Notes: generated from the letters alone by a model not told the origin. Positions 19,828 to 30,441 are shown, numbered from the stretch's first letter. The stretch: 64,000 nucleotides of DNA from Maribacter orientalis (GCF_900109345.1 NZ_FNZN01000002.1:496001-560000); one strand, 5' to 3'. Program-made: numbers and translations.

Positions 19828-20802
19828 TTACCAGTCATTCAACCCTAGCAGTTTTTTTCCTAAATCAGTTAACTCTGCTTCTTCATACTTAGTTTGTTCC
19901 CAGTTTCTAGGATCACCAGGGAAAGCATATCCTTCTGGTGCGATTCTATTCTTCCAAGAATTAATTCTCCAATTCTTAAGTACTTCGTTTTCAGGTTCTG
20001 CTGGCATCATAGAAATATATTGCGCTATACGTACTTTATCTTTAGATTTATTCGGCCGAATACCATGTGGTTCTGTACTGTTGAAAATTAGCAAATCACC
20101 TGCTTCCATCTTCACCTTTACGATTTTATCTTCTAGACCTTCTAGACTAGGTTGAAAACGATCCCTATCTTCTGGCTGTGTAAGTTTCCAAGTGTCATAG
20201 TTACGGTACAACCACGGTATACATTGAAAACCACCCATATTCTCATCGTCTTGATCCGCAAGTGCCAACACACCTTGCACATTTTGCGGCTTGGTTTCTG
20301 GATCATAATCCCAATGAATAAACCCCTTTTTTTCTACACCAACTGGCAAGGGAAAATTGAGGTTGGCTCGATCAATGGTCACCCATAATTCTTCTGTTCC
20401 CCAAACATCTACAAAAGCATCATATACTCTTTGCGTTTGCCTGTTATTCCATAAATGTTGATGGTTATATACCTCAACCATACCTGTACCCGTTAATTCT
20501 TTCATTTTCATTTCAGCACGTGGTGGCGCATACCAAGTAGAAGAATCGGTAGGACTCTTTTCGTCAAATTCCCAAAGGAAATCGGCTGTACGTCTTGCTT
20601 GTTCTTTTGATACTGCATTCTTAATTACTATGTAACCATTTTGCATCCAAAACCGCCAATCCTCTTCACCTAACACACGTAAGGGTTTTCCATTAGAACG
20701 ATCGTTTAGTTTTTGACTACTGCTGGTTGCAGTAGATGGGTTGCCCGGAATAGCTTCATGAGCTTTATTCCCTTGTTCTACTTTGTTATTTGTTTGTTGC
20801 AT
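19828..20802 (-). CDS. Phytanoyl-CoA dioxygenase family protein
   Basis: A 324-residue Fe(II)/2-oxoglutarate oxygenase. The double-stranded beta-helix core carries the iron ligands in HWDYD (H163 and D165) and EPHGIRPN (H246), with R249 or R258 for 2-oxoglutarate. The first ~40 residues are a polar, low-complexity leader rich in S, T, N and Q. The substrate is unknown; relatives hydroxylate a wide range of compounds, not only phytanoyl-CoA. It is the first gene of a leftward set (this, symporter, SDR), divergent from an AraC regulator 147 bases away. Confidence 0.9.
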   Translation of the reverse strand: MQQTNNKVEQGNKAHEAIPGNPSTATSSSQKLNDRSNGKPLRVLGEEDWRFWMQNGYIVIKNAVSKEQARRTADFLWEFDEKSPTDSSTWYAPPRAEMKMKELTGTGMVEVYNHQHLWNNRQTQRVYDAFVDVWGTEELWVTIDRANLNFPLPVGVEKKGFIHWDYDPETKPQNVQGVLALADQDDENMGGFQCIPWLYRNYDTWKLTQPEDRDRFQPSLEGLEDKIVKVKMEAGDLLIFNSTEPHGIRPNKSKDKVRIAQYISMMPAEPENEVLKNWRINSWKNRIAPEGYAFPGDPRNWEQTKYEEAELTDLGKKLLGLNDW

Positions 20803-20873
20803 ATTGTATGTAATTTAAGTTTAAAGCGTTTTATAAAACTACATAGCATTTAAAACTGAAACTACCGTTATAT

Positions 20874-20910
20874 TGACCATAATTTGAACGATATTGATTT
20901 AATAAGGTCA
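20874..20910. promoter_or_regulatory. Candidate operator between the AraC gene and the dioxygenase set
   Basis: TGACC (20874-20878) and its inverted copy GGTCA (20906-20910) flank an AT-rich spacer, with further partial symmetry (ATAT on both outer sides). It lies midway in the divergent region, where the AraC protein would be expected to bind. Five-base arms are short, so this is a suggestion only. Confidence 0.25.
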
Positions 20911-20949
20911 TATACTTTAATTTATACGCAATTTAGTTACATTTAACCC

Positions 20950-21798
20950 ATGAAGATTGAACTAGAAACCATTGATCCTAACTCTAAAAGCCCGTTCAGG
21001 CTTTTACATGACCCTAAGTTGAGCCATCTATTTTATTGGCATTTTCATCCTGAATATGAGTTGGTTTATATTGAAGGTGCAAATGGCACTCGACATGTTG
21101 GGGATCACATTTCTGAATATGAAGAAACCGACCTTGTTCTTATAGGCTCGAATATTCCTCACTTGAATTTTGACTACGGAGTGAAGACAACTTACAGAGA
21201 AGAAGTCTTACATATAAAACCTTCATTTAAAAATAGCTTTGTTGACCCCATGCCTGAATTGCAAAGCTTGAACCGTTTACTTGACTTATCGAGATATGGA
21301 CTTGCATTTCATGGAGAAACTAAAAAAGTGGTTGGTGAATTATTAAAAGAACTCCATACCCTTAAACCTTTTGAATATTTTATGACGATTATGAGTATTC
21401 TCAAAAGATTGTCTCAAAGCAATGAGTTTGAACTCCTACATAAAAAACCTTATAAAAATAGATATAGTAAAAAAGAGCAAAGTCGAATTCGTGATATTTA
21501 TGCCTTAATCGATGAACGATACCAAGGCAAAATTTCAGTAGATGAAGTTGCCAAATTCTGTAATTTAACAAAGCCTGCTTTTTGTCGTTATTTCAAAAAA
21601 GCAACAGGTAGCACATTTATAGAATTCTTAAATCAATATCGTATCAGTCAATCTAAAAGATTGTTACTAACCGGAAAGAATGTAAGTGAAACATGCTTTG
21701 AATGTGGTTTTGAAAGTCTGTCTTATTTCAATAGAACGTTTAAGAAAGTTACAGGAGAAAATCCATCCGCATTTAAAAAGAGATTACATACCAATTAA
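20950..21798 (+). CDS. AraC-family transcriptional regulator
   Basis: A 282-residue regulator. The N-terminal half (about 20-130) is a cupin-like effector domain (HLFYWHFHPEYELVYIEGANGTRHVGDHISEYEETDLVLIGSNIPH). The C-terminal half (about 175-280) holds two helix-turn-helix motifs, IYALIDERYQGKISVDEVAKFCNLTKPAFCRYFKKATGSTFIEFLNQYRISQSKRLL and VSETCFECGFESLSYFNRTFKKVTGENPSAFKKR. It is divergent from the phytanoyl-CoA dioxygenase/symporter/SDR set and probably activates it in response to a small molecule, most likely a sugar-like or polyol compound given the cupin type (inference). Confidence 0.9.
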   Translation: MKIELETIDPNSKSPFRLLHDPKLSHLFYWHFHPEYELVYIEGANGTRHVGDHISEYEETDLVLIGSNIPHLNFDYGVKTTYREEVLHIKPSFKNSFVDPMPELQSLNRLLDLSRYGLAFHGETKKVVGELLKELHTLKPFEYFMTIMSILKRLSQSNEFELLHKKPYKNRYSKKEQSRIRDIYALIDERYQGKISVDEVAKFCNLTKPAFCRYFKKATGSTFIEFLNQYRISQSKRLLLTGKNVSETCFECGFESLSYFNRTFKKVTGENPSAFKKRLHTN

Positions 21799-21913
21799 TG
21801 CTTTCACAAGAAATGAATCATGATTAAATACAAAAGAGTAAACCTTTAAGGGAAAACCATATTAATTTTAAGTAGTAATTACTATTTAAAATTATACTCC
21901 TTTAAAATACAAT

Positions 21914-22412
21914 ATGAAAATTTTCGAACCTCTTTCAATAAACACTATTGTTCAAATGAGTGTTGCAGCAATTTGTATTTATTTATACATCATGTTTATC
22001 ATAAGAATATCTGGCAAACGGACTTTTGCTAAAATGTCAAGTTTTGATTTTGCAGTAACTATTGCAATGGGTTCTATTTTAGCAGACGCCGTAAACAAAC
22101 CGATTTCAAGTTTTATGCCTGCTGTTGTTTCTTTTGCTCTCTTAGCAGTTTTACAAGCTGTTTTTGCTAAAATCATATCATCATCCAACAAAGCTCAAAG
22201 GACACTTACGAATACCCCTATTTTACTTATGAAAAATGGCACTAGTAAGTCAGGCTGATTTAATGGCAAAATTACGAGAAGCAAACGTACTTCAATTGTC
22301 ACAAGTAAAAGCGGTGGTTTTTGAAACTACAGGTGATATTTCTGTATTACACTCAGAACATTCAATGCAAATTGATTCAATAATTATGGACGATGTTTCT
22401 TTAAAATCATAA
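21914..22412 (+). pseudogene. Frameshifted DUF421 (YetF-like) membrane protein
   Basis: The gene starts normally (MKIFEPLSINTIVQMSVAAICIYLYIMFIIRISGKRTFAKMSSFDFAVTIAMGSILADAVNKP, with membrane segments) and reads to LLMKNGT, then ends at a TGA at 22258. The rest of a DUF421 protein continues in another frame from about 22236 (VSQADLMAKLREANVLQLSQVKAVVFETTGDISVLHS) to the TAA at 22412. The frame change (codon phase 2 to 0) fits a loss of 3n+2 bases, or a gain of one, between about 22233 and 22255. The missing residues between KNGT and VSQAD suggest a deletion of several codons plus a shift. The family's C-terminal domain is thus cut off. A sequencing error in the window is the alternative. Confidence 0.85.
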
Positions 22413-22466
22413 AAAAAACCCAATTCATTACGAATAGGGCCTTTATTAAGACAACCAACCTAAAAA

Positions 22467-23381
22467 CTATTTTAACTTCTTCCTTTTTACATTCATTGTA
22501 GGGTTAGAAGATTTAATTCTTTTTTTACTATCATCACCTTTTGCAGATTTTAAATATTCTTGATATCCCCTACCTCTAAATTCATAGGTAGTTCCACTAT
22601 CTGGGTGATATAATTCTATAGTACTATCATTAATTACATATAATTCAAAATAATCGTCATTAAAGAAATCATAGTCTAAGGTTAAGGCTTTTAAAGTATT
22701 ATCTCCCTGCACATCATACACTTCATAATCCCCCTCAAAATCCCACTGTAAATTAGAAATACTTGTACCGGGCATGTCTAAAGACGACCTAAAAAAGTTA
22801 GGTAAAAACTGTAAGTAATTCTCATCATCAAAATCATTTAAAGCTCCGGTATCACTTGTGTATATTTTCTCCCATGCATCGTATTCTTGAATGAGATAAT
22901 TGATGTTATCATAAAAAACCATATCATAGTCGAAGGTATTTGTCTGATATCCTTTTAGAAAATAAGAGGTGTCACCTCTGGCATCATATAATTCTATTGT
23001 ATTTCTATTTATAGCAAATACTTCCAAAGCCCAGCGGCCATCAATATCATGGTCTATATCTACAATACCTCTTAGAGTGCCGTATGTTCCAACATCTATA
23101 CCATAACCCCCTCCAGTTTTACCTATTCCAACAATATTATTGTTGGCGTAAAGCACACCTCGATCAAATGAAACGGTAAAAGCTCTTTGTAAAAAAGGAA
23201 CCTCACCATTACCTTGAGTTGCATTTATGTCTATATACCATAAATCAAAACTCTGTAAAACTTGATCTGTATTAAAAGCAGATTCTTCAATAAAATCATC
23301 TTCTATGATTACATCTGCATAACAAGAAACCATTAAAGTGGCCAAAAGAAAATAACCTGCAAGTAGTTTTATTGTTTTCAT
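22467..23381 (-). CDS. Lipoprotein with two related beta-rich repeats
   Basis: A 304-residue predicted lipoprotein: signal peptide MKTIKLLAGYFLLATLMVSCYA with a lipobox ending in C20. Two similar parts follow. Each ends in a pattern of a hydrophobic strand, then N(D)-T/S-IELY and a small aromatic stretch. Compare ALEVFAINRNTIELYDARGDTSYFLKGYQ (about 120-150) with FELYVINDSTIELYHPDSGTTYEFRGRGYQ (about 245-275). It looks like a tandem lipocalin-like or ice-barrel-like domain. I do not recognise a named function. The mature end is rich in lysine. It is monocistronic, next to gpsA on the other strand. Confidence 0.8.
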   Translation of the reverse strand: MKTIKLLAGYFLLATLMVSCYADVIIEDDFIEESAFNTDQVLQSFDLWYIDINATQGNGEVPFLQRAFTVSFDRGVLYANNNIVGIGKTGGGYGIDVGTYGTLRGIVDIDHDIDGRWALEVFAINRNTIELYDARGDTSYFLKGYQTNTFDYDMVFYDNINYLIQEYDAWEKIYTSDTGALNDFDDENYLQFLPNFFRSSLDMPGTSISNLQWDFEGDYEVYDVQGDNTLKALTLDYDFFNDDYFELYVINDSTIELYHPDSGTTYEFRGRGYQEYLKSAKGDDSKKRIKSSNPTMNVKRKKLK

Positions 23382-23490
23382 ATGATTTTATTTTAAGATT
23401 ACTAACACAGAAACAATCACCATGCCAAAATTTATAAAACACTGATGCATAGCTAATGATGAGCACACAAATTATTGGTAAATTTGTACC

Positions 23491-24492
23491 ATGGAAAAGG
23501 ATGTGAAATTTGCAGTATTAGGTGGTGGTAGCTGGGCAACGGCCATCGTAAAAATGTTGACCAACAACCAAGAAATGGTAGGTTGGTACATGCGCAATTC
23601 AGATGCTATTGAACATATAAAAACTCAAAAGCACAATCCCAATTATCTTACATCAGTTGAATTTAAAACTGAACAATTATTCTTGACCGATGATATTAAC
23701 GAAGCTGTAAATTTTGCAGATGTTTTAATCTTTGCTGTTCCTTCCGCATTTTTAGTCAGCGAATTAAAAAAACTTAAATCTCCTTTAAAGGATAAAATTA
23801 TATTTTCTGCCATAAAGGGTATTGTACCAGAATCTGGTTTGATTGTCGGCGAACATTTTCATGAAATCTATAAAATTCCTTTTGAAAATATAGGTGTTAT
23901 AACCGGACCATGTCACGCTGAAGAAGTTGCTATGGAAAGGCTTTCCTATTTGACCATTGCATGTGCTGATAAGGACAAGGCTGAATTAATTGCTGAAAAC
24001 TTATCGAGCAACTATATTAAAACCAATATTAGTAAAGATATAATTGGTACAGAGTACGCGGCCATGCTAAAAAATATTTATGCTATCGCGGCCGGTATCG
24101 CTCATGGATTGGGTTATGGTGATAATTTTCAAAGCGTATTGATGAGCAATGCCATTCGGGAAATGAAACGCTATACAAAACGCATTCACAATATTGACCG
24201 AAATATTAATAAGTCTGCCTATTTAGGAGACCTTTTAGTAACCGGATATTCTATATTTAGTAGAAACAGAATGTTCGGCAATATGATTGGTAAAGGGTAT
24301 ACCGTAAAAAGTGCACAAATGGAAATGAGTATGATTGCTGAGGGATATTATGCAGCAAAAAGCGCTTATACTATAAAAGAGAGTTTCAAGAAAAAGGTTA
24401 AAACCCCAATTATTGATGCTGTTTATCAAGTACTTTATGAGAACAAAAACCCTAAGAAAGTATTTCTAGATTTAACCGATAAATTGGATTAA
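23491..24492 (+). CDS. gpsA: Glycerol-3-phosphate dehydrogenase [NAD(P)+]
   Basis: A 333-residue cytoplasmic enzyme that makes sn-glycerol-3-phosphate from dihydroxyacetone phosphate for lipid synthesis. It has the Rossmann motif GGGSWATA (11-18), the SAIKGI motif with K109 and ITGPCHAEEV. The catalytic lysine is K194 (AMLKNIYAIAAG), followed by the helical C-domain LGDLLVTGYSIFSRNRMFG. The substitution of LVTCxS by LVTGYS is minor. A TAAATTTG element lies 4 bases before the ATG, without a -33 partner. It converges with glpD and shares the TTAA stop palindrome, which puts the anabolic and catabolic glycerol-phosphate enzymes side by side. Confidence 0.95.
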   Translation: MEKDVKFAVLGGGSWATAIVKMLTNNQEMVGWYMRNSDAIEHIKTQKHNPNYLTSVEFKTEQLFLTDDINEAVNFADVLIFAVPSAFLVSELKKLKSPLKDKIIFSAIKGIVPESGLIVGEHFHEIYKIPFENIGVITGPCHAEEVAMERLSYLTIACADKDKAELIAENLSSNYIKTNISKDIIGTEYAAMLKNIYAIAAGIAHGLGYGDNFQSVLMSNAIREMKRYTKRIHNIDRNINKSAYLGDLLVTGYSIFSRNRMFGNMIGKGYTVKSAQMEMSMIAEGYYAAKSAYTIKESFKKKVKTPIIDAVYQVLYENKNPKKVFLDLTDKLD

Positions 24493-26156
24493 TCACGGGT
24501 AAGCGAAAAATCTGAATGTTCCTTTAATTCAGCCTCTAGACTAGTTTTCCATTCTTGAACTATCTCATCAGAAACTCCAAATCTATTTTGGAATTCTTTT
24601 AGAATAGGTTTCATAAGAGTTCTAATGCTATCAATATCAAAATACAACCTACCAGTTCTACGGATAAAGAAATCCATAGGGTTCTGAACCATTTCATAAT
24701 CGATACCAAAAGCAAGTTCTGCTTTTGCCAAGCGAACATATTTATCTTTCTCGACAATTTTTGCGTAATTATCTAGAATTATCTCTGTTTGCTTCCCGTA
24801 ATTGGTTACTAAAAACCAAGCATCGTGTTCAGTAAATTTATCTCCTTTGATTCTATCGTATATTTCGGCGATGTATTTTTTTACGTGCTTAAACTTTTTA
24901 AAATCATCATTACCACACAAGAATATTTTCTCAGTATAGCAATCTTTCAGTTTAGTATCATATTCCTCTTCCATTCTTTTGGCAATGCGATCAACTACAC
25001 GTTCGGCCATTTTTCTATAACCGGTTAATTTACCCCCAGCAATACTGATTAAACCAGTGTCAGAAACAAAAATCTCATCTTTTCTCGACAATTCAGAAGC
25101 AGATTTACCTTCCTCGTGAATTAATGGGCGTAAACCTGCCCACGACGACACAATATCTTCCAGTTCTAAATTAATTTCTGGAAACATATTATTTACAGCA
25201 GAAATCAAATAAATAGCATCAGCTAAATTTGTACGTACATTATCTTTACTGTCATTATAATTAGTGTCCGTTGTACCCACGTAAGTAACCTTACCTCTTG
25301 GAATGGCAAACATCATTCGGCCGTCTGGTATATCAAAATAACAAGATTGTTTTACCGGCAATTTCTCATAAGGAAAAACCAAATGCACGCCTTTGGTAAG
25401 ATGTAATTGCTTTCCCTTTTTAGAATTATTTAAACTTCTTAATTCGTCTACCCAAGGACCAGCCGCACTGATTACAAACTTAGATTTAATGATAAATTCT
25501 TTACCCGTAGTTTGATCAGTAGCCTTTACACCTGCAACCTTTTCTTTATCATATATAAACTCATTCACCTTGGCATAATTTAATGCTTGAGCTCCAAAAA
25601 GCAAACTTGTTTTAATATTCTCAATGGTTAAACGGGCATCATCTGTTCTATATTCTGCATAATAACCTGCACCATTCAGAATTTTCTTTGGTAAAAGAGG
25701 CTCCAATTTCATGGCCTCCTTCTTTTCTAACATTTTTCGTTTATCATCTCCTGTTACCTGTGCCAAAATATCATAAACCTTTAGACCAATAGAAGTTAGC
25801 CATTTACCATATGATCCATTTTCAATTAAGGGTAACAACATTTTTTCGGGCAAAACCAAATGTGGTGCTAGTTTGTGAACAATAGCACGTTCTGAACCAA
25901 CTTCTTTAACCAACCAAAAATCAAACTGTTTTAAATATCGAAGACCACCATGTATTAATTTAGTTGATTTACTACTGGTACCAGAAGCGAAATCTCCTTT
26001 TTCAAGCAAGGCAACTTTCAAACCACGTGACGCAGCATCTAAAGCTATGCCACCACCGGTTATTCCACCGCCAATTACTATCAAGTCAAATTCTTCTCTT
26101 TCTAAATTATCAATCGTTTTTTGACGTTCTAAATTGGTAAATTTTATGTTCTTCAT
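24489..26156 (-). CDS. glpD: Aerobic glycerol-3-phosphate dehydrogenase
   Basis: A 555-residue FAD enzyme of the inner membrane that oxidises glycerol-3-phosphate to dihydroxyacetone phosphate and feeds electrons to quinone. The N-terminal FAD motif VIGGGITGGGIALDAASRG (about 27-45) and GTSSKSTKLIHGGLRYL (about 59-75) are clear. The C-terminal part (about 400-520) is the usual helical cap. Length is typical. glpK follows upstream on the same strand (transcribed first), with a 157-base gap, forming a glycerol-use set. Confidence 0.95.
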   Translation of the reverse strand: MKNIKFTNLERQKTIDNLEREEFDLIVIGGGITGGGIALDAASRGLKVALLEKGDFASGTSSKSTKLIHGGLRYLKQFDFWLVKEVGSERAIVHKLAPHLVLPEKMLLPLIENGSYGKWLTSIGLKVYDILAQVTGDDKRKMLEKKEAMKLEPLLPKKILNGAGYYAEYRTDDARLTIENIKTSLLFGAQALNYAKVNEFIYDKEKVAGVKATDQTTGKEFIIKSKFVISAAGPWVDELRSLNNSKKGKQLHLTKGVHLVFPYEKLPVKQSCYFDIPDGRMMFAIPRGKVTYVGTTDTNYNDSKDNVRTNLADAIYLISAVNNMFPEINLELEDIVSSWAGLRPLIHEEGKSASELSRKDEIFVSDTGLISIAGGKLTGYRKMAERVVDRIAKRMEEEYDTKLKDCYTEKIFLCGNDDFKKFKHVKKYIAEIYDRIKGDKFTEHDAWFLVTNYGKQTEIILDNYAKIVEKDKYVRLAKAELAFGIDYEMVQNPMDFFIRRTGRLYFDIDSIRTLMKPILKEFQNRFGVSDEIVQEWKTSLEAELKEHSDFSLTRD

Positions 26157-26313
26157 CGGTGGATGTCTATTATAAATGTAAAGTCTAATTTTAAATTGAA
26201 ATGTCGAATGCTATCTACACAGTATAGGATTCAGTTCATATCAAAGATATGAGGAGCATTTCACTAAACTTAGCTTGATTAATTATTTAATTGTAAAATT
26301 TGATGTCTAAGAA

Positions 26314-27819
<1,506 letters not shown>

Positions 27820-27973
27820 CTAAATATAGCTGAATTAAAAGCTATTTCAAAAAGGAAATAATTTAATAGATGAAAGAATAACTTAAACCAATTCAGGAAT
27901 CTGAAATCTTAAAGTGAAGAATATTCTAGGCTGTATCGAGGAAAAAACCAAAGCTAAACATGGGCTTCCGTTT

Positions 27974-28330
27974 TTATTTTATATACTCTTTTTCTAAAAA
28001 GTAGCTAACAATAGCCTCTTTCATAAGAACAGTTTGCTCACCAGCCTTTAAAGGAGGTAGTTCTTCGTTGATAGTGTAATGCGGCCATCCATCTTCATCA
28101 AAAAAACTAAACTCATAAAATCCGTAAGGCTCCAAAAGTCTGCAGATTGCAATATGCATTAAATCTAGTTTATCGTCTTTCTTATATGTTCTATGGTATT
28201 GTCCTAGTTCTTGAACTCCAACCAAATATATAATTGCATCTAATTCTAAAGGGTCTCCATCCGAAAACTTTACAGAAAGCTTTTCGACCAAATAATCCCA
28301 ACGCTCTTTTAATTGTATATCCCTTGCCAT
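27974..28330 (-). CDS. Conserved small protein of unknown function
   Basis: A 118-residue soluble protein without signal peptide or recognised domain: mixed alpha/beta, acidic, with GDPLELDAIIYLVGVQELGQYHRTYKKDDKLDLMHIAICRLLEPYGFYEFSFFDEDGWPHYTINEELPPL as its best-defined part. The even codon usage and the divergent position to cvpA support a real gene. This kind of protein recurs in flavobacteria as a hypothetical. A TACCTTTG element on the minus strand at 28366-28373 may be its -7 box. Confidence 0.75.
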   Translation of the reverse strand: MARDIQLKERWDYLVEKLSVKFSDGDPLELDAIIYLVGVQELGQYHRTYKKDDKLDLMHIAICRLLEPYGFYEFSFFDEDGWPHYTINEELPPLKAGEQTVLMKEAIVSYFLEKEYIK

Positions 28331-28410
28331 ATTATTTATGTCTTGCTGTACTTATTTTGACTTTTCAAAGGTACAAATCAAAGTTCTATATTTGTTAAAA
28401 CACTTCACGA

Positions 28411-28935
28411 ATGGGGCTTTTAGATATACTTCTTGGAATACCTTTAATCTGGGGCTTATGGAAAGGTCTAAAAAATGGTCTTTTTATGGAAATAGCCTCA
28501 ATAGTCGCATTAATTGCCGGTATTTATGGAGCTATTCATTTTTCGTACATCACCGGAAATTATTTATCTGAACACTTAGAATGGGATGAACGTAATATGA
28601 GTATTATCGCCTTTGTAATCACCTTCGTACTTATAATAAGTATCGTTCACTTAGCGGGTAATCTATTAACAAAAGTTGCAAACTTTGCCATGTTAGGTCT
28701 TTTAAATAAAGTTGCAGGAGGCATTTTTGGTATCTTAAAGGTTGCGATTCTTTTGGGTGCTGCCTTCATTTTTTTTGATAGAATGGACAGTACATTTAAT
28801 CTATTGGACGACGAAACAAAAAAGCAATCTATTTTATATCAACCCATTAAGGATATAGGAGCCTTAATTTTTGAAAACGTTCTTAAAACCGAAGTTTTAC
28901 CAAAGGAGTCTTCAGATGATCTTATTTCAATATGA
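28411..28935 (+). CDS. CvpA-family membrane protein
   Basis: A 174-residue inner-membrane protein of the CvpA family (colicin V production / pur-linked) with four hydrophobic segments. The pattern LLDILLGIPLIWGLWKGLKNGLFMEIASIVALIAGIYGAIHF opens the protein and LLNKVAGGIFGILKVAILLGAAFIFFDR is its third-fourth segment. The C-terminal 40 residues are soluble. A TATATTTG -7 element lies at 28387-28394, 16 bases before the ATG. CvpA is linked to envelope stress in some proteobacteria; its role here is not known. Confidence 0.85.
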   Translation: MGLLDILLGIPLIWGLWKGLKNGLFMEIASIVALIAGIYGAIHFSYITGNYLSEHLEWDERNMSIIAFVITFVLIISIVHLAGNLLTKVANFAMLGLLNKVAGGIFGILKVAILLGAAFIFFDRMDSTFNLLDDETKKQSILYQPIKDIGALIFENVLKTEVLPKESSDDLISI

Positions 28936-29117
28936 TCAAATAATACACTAATCTTACTTTTTGCACACTTCATCGAATAAGCTTTTTTGTTTCTAGACCG
29001 CATGTGTTTTTTCAATAATATTACTATATCGATACCCCTTTCGATAGAGAACATAGAACATTCTCGTCTTACTGACCTACTGCGCTAAGCCGAAAGGCTA
29101 TAACAAAAAGACACTAT

Positions 29118-29597
29118 ATGAAAATGAGATTGCTTTATGCGGTCCCTGTCTTTTTATTACTTTTTCTTGATTCTTGTACAAGCGATTCTATTGAAGAAAC
29201 GTCTATATTAGAAGCAGAAAATGTTGTAACTATAGAGCAGGACCTATTGGATATTGTAAATGAGCATAGGTTAACTTTAAATGCTAATACTCTAAAATTT
29301 AGTGATATAGCCTACAAATACGCTAACATTCATACCAATTATATGATTGCTAAAGGCAGTATTAGCCACGATAATTTTAGCTCAAGAGCTACTGATATCA
29401 ACTCTGAAGTTGAAGTTGAAATGGTAGCGGAAAATGTAGCCAAAGATTATCTATCAGCTATAGATGCGTTTCAAGGTTGGTATAACAGTAGTAGTCATAA
29501 GAAAACAATGGAAGGCGATTTTACGCATACCGGTATTAGTGTAAAAAAAGATGAACAAGGTAATTACTATTTTACCCAACTTTTTTATAAGAAATAA
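29118..29597 (+). CDS. CAP (SCP-like) domain lipoprotein
   Basis: A 159-residue protein with a signal peptide and lipobox (LLLFLDSCTS) and a CAP/SCP domain from about residue 45. It shows DLLDIVNEHRLTLNANTLKFSDIAYKYANIHTNYMIAKGSISHDNFSSRA, then VAENVAKDYLSAIDAFQGWYNSSSHKKTMEGDFTHTGISV. These contain the usual histidine and glutamate positions (H in SISHDNF, E in VAENV, H in SSHKK). Bacterial CAP proteins are poorly understood; calcium or lipid binding is known for some. It is a tandem paralogue of the gene at 29886. Confidence 0.87.
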   Translation: MKMRLLYAVPVFLLLFLDSCTSDSIEETSILEAENVVTIEQDLLDIVNEHRLTLNANTLKFSDIAYKYANIHTNYMIAKGSISHDNFSSRATDINSEVEVEMVAENVAKDYLSAIDAFQGWYNSSSHKKTMEGDFTHTGISVKKDEQGNYYFTQLFYKK

Positions 29598-29885
29598 GTA
29601 AAAATTTATACCCAACTTAGTTTTTAAACTGAAAAATCACCACGTTAAGCATCGTAATTTTAGCTTAACTAGGTTAATGTGTTTTGTTTTAAGGATAAAG
29701 TGGGAAAAATCATATTAAATGCATGTTTTTACGATGAAATCTAAAGTGCATTTAATCGATAAGGGCCAACAATAACTTATTTTACAGCTTAACGAGTTTT
29801 TTATAACCTCTATGGATATTCTACTTCTTTAAACAATCGATGGGATTACTTTTGGAGTATTATTAAATAAAAAATGTTCCCCAGC

Positions 29886-30392
29886 ATGAGATTAGCATTA
29901 CCTACAATAGCATTAATTATTACATTTTTATCTTCTTGTTCAAAAAATGAAAACTTTTCAGATTATGAAGATAACATCGAAAATCCATCTTCTAAAACAA
30001 CTTTAGCTTCTTCAGAAACGCATAACGAGATAGAGACCGAACTTTTTAACATGATAAATAATCATCGATCTAGTATTGGTTTAAATGAAATGGAGTTTGA
30101 AAGCACTACATATTATTATGCAGGTCTTCATACCGAATACATGATTGAAAAAGGAAATACCAGTCATGCAAAATTTGGTGAACGAGCAGAAAACATTTCG
30201 AAAAGAACAGGAGCCGTTTTTGTAGCAGAAAATGTTGCGAAAGATTATGATACAATAACAGATGCTTTTGAAGCTTGGCTAGATAGCCCAGGGCACAGAA
30301 AAAACTTGGAAGGCAATTTTGATTATTCAGCTATAAGCATAAAACGAAATAGCAATGGAGACCTTTACTTTACTCAGGTGTTCTTTAGGTAG
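29886..30392 (+). CDS. CAP (SCP-like) domain lipoprotein, paralogue
   Basis: A 168-residue CAP-domain lipoprotein from the ATG at 29886 (MRLALPTIALIITFLSSC). An ATG at 29874 would add MFPS before the signal peptide. The domain shows the same landmarks as its neighbour: ELFNMINNHRSSIGLNEMEFESTTYYYAGLHTEYMIEKGNTSHAKFGERA, VAENVAKDYDTITDAFEAWLDSPGHRKNLEGNF. The 288 bases between the two genes hold no gene or clear structure. A strong terminator follows. Confidence 0.87.
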   Translation: MRLALPTIALIITFLSSCSKNENFSDYEDNIENPSSKTTLASSETHNEIETELFNMINNHRSSIGLNEMEFESTTYYYAGLHTEYMIEKGNTSHAKFGERAENISKRTGAVFVAENVAKDYDTITDAFEAWLDSPGHRKNLEGNFDYSAISIKRNSNGDLYFTQVFFR

Positions 30393-30411
30393 TCAGTTAT
30401 AACTAATTTTT

Positions 30412-30441
30412 AAATGCCTTTGTTTTTCAAAGGCATTTTTT
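30412..30441 (+). terminator. Rho-independent terminator after the second CAP gene
   Basis: A perfect 11-pair stem (AAATGCCTTTG against CAAAGGCATTT) with a five-T loop and a T tail, 20 bases after the stop codon. Confidence 0.92.

Noticed and set aside
22413-22450. Hairpin-like sequence after the broken DUF421 gene
   Set aside because: The stem (CCCAATTC against GAATAGGG) has a central mismatch and the T tail is short and interrupted; it may be a decayed terminator, too weak to list.
23479-23486. TAAATTTG 4 bases before the gpsA start as a promoter
   Set aside because: The -7 match is exact, but no -33 element is seen and the transcript would have almost no leader, so I did not list it separately.
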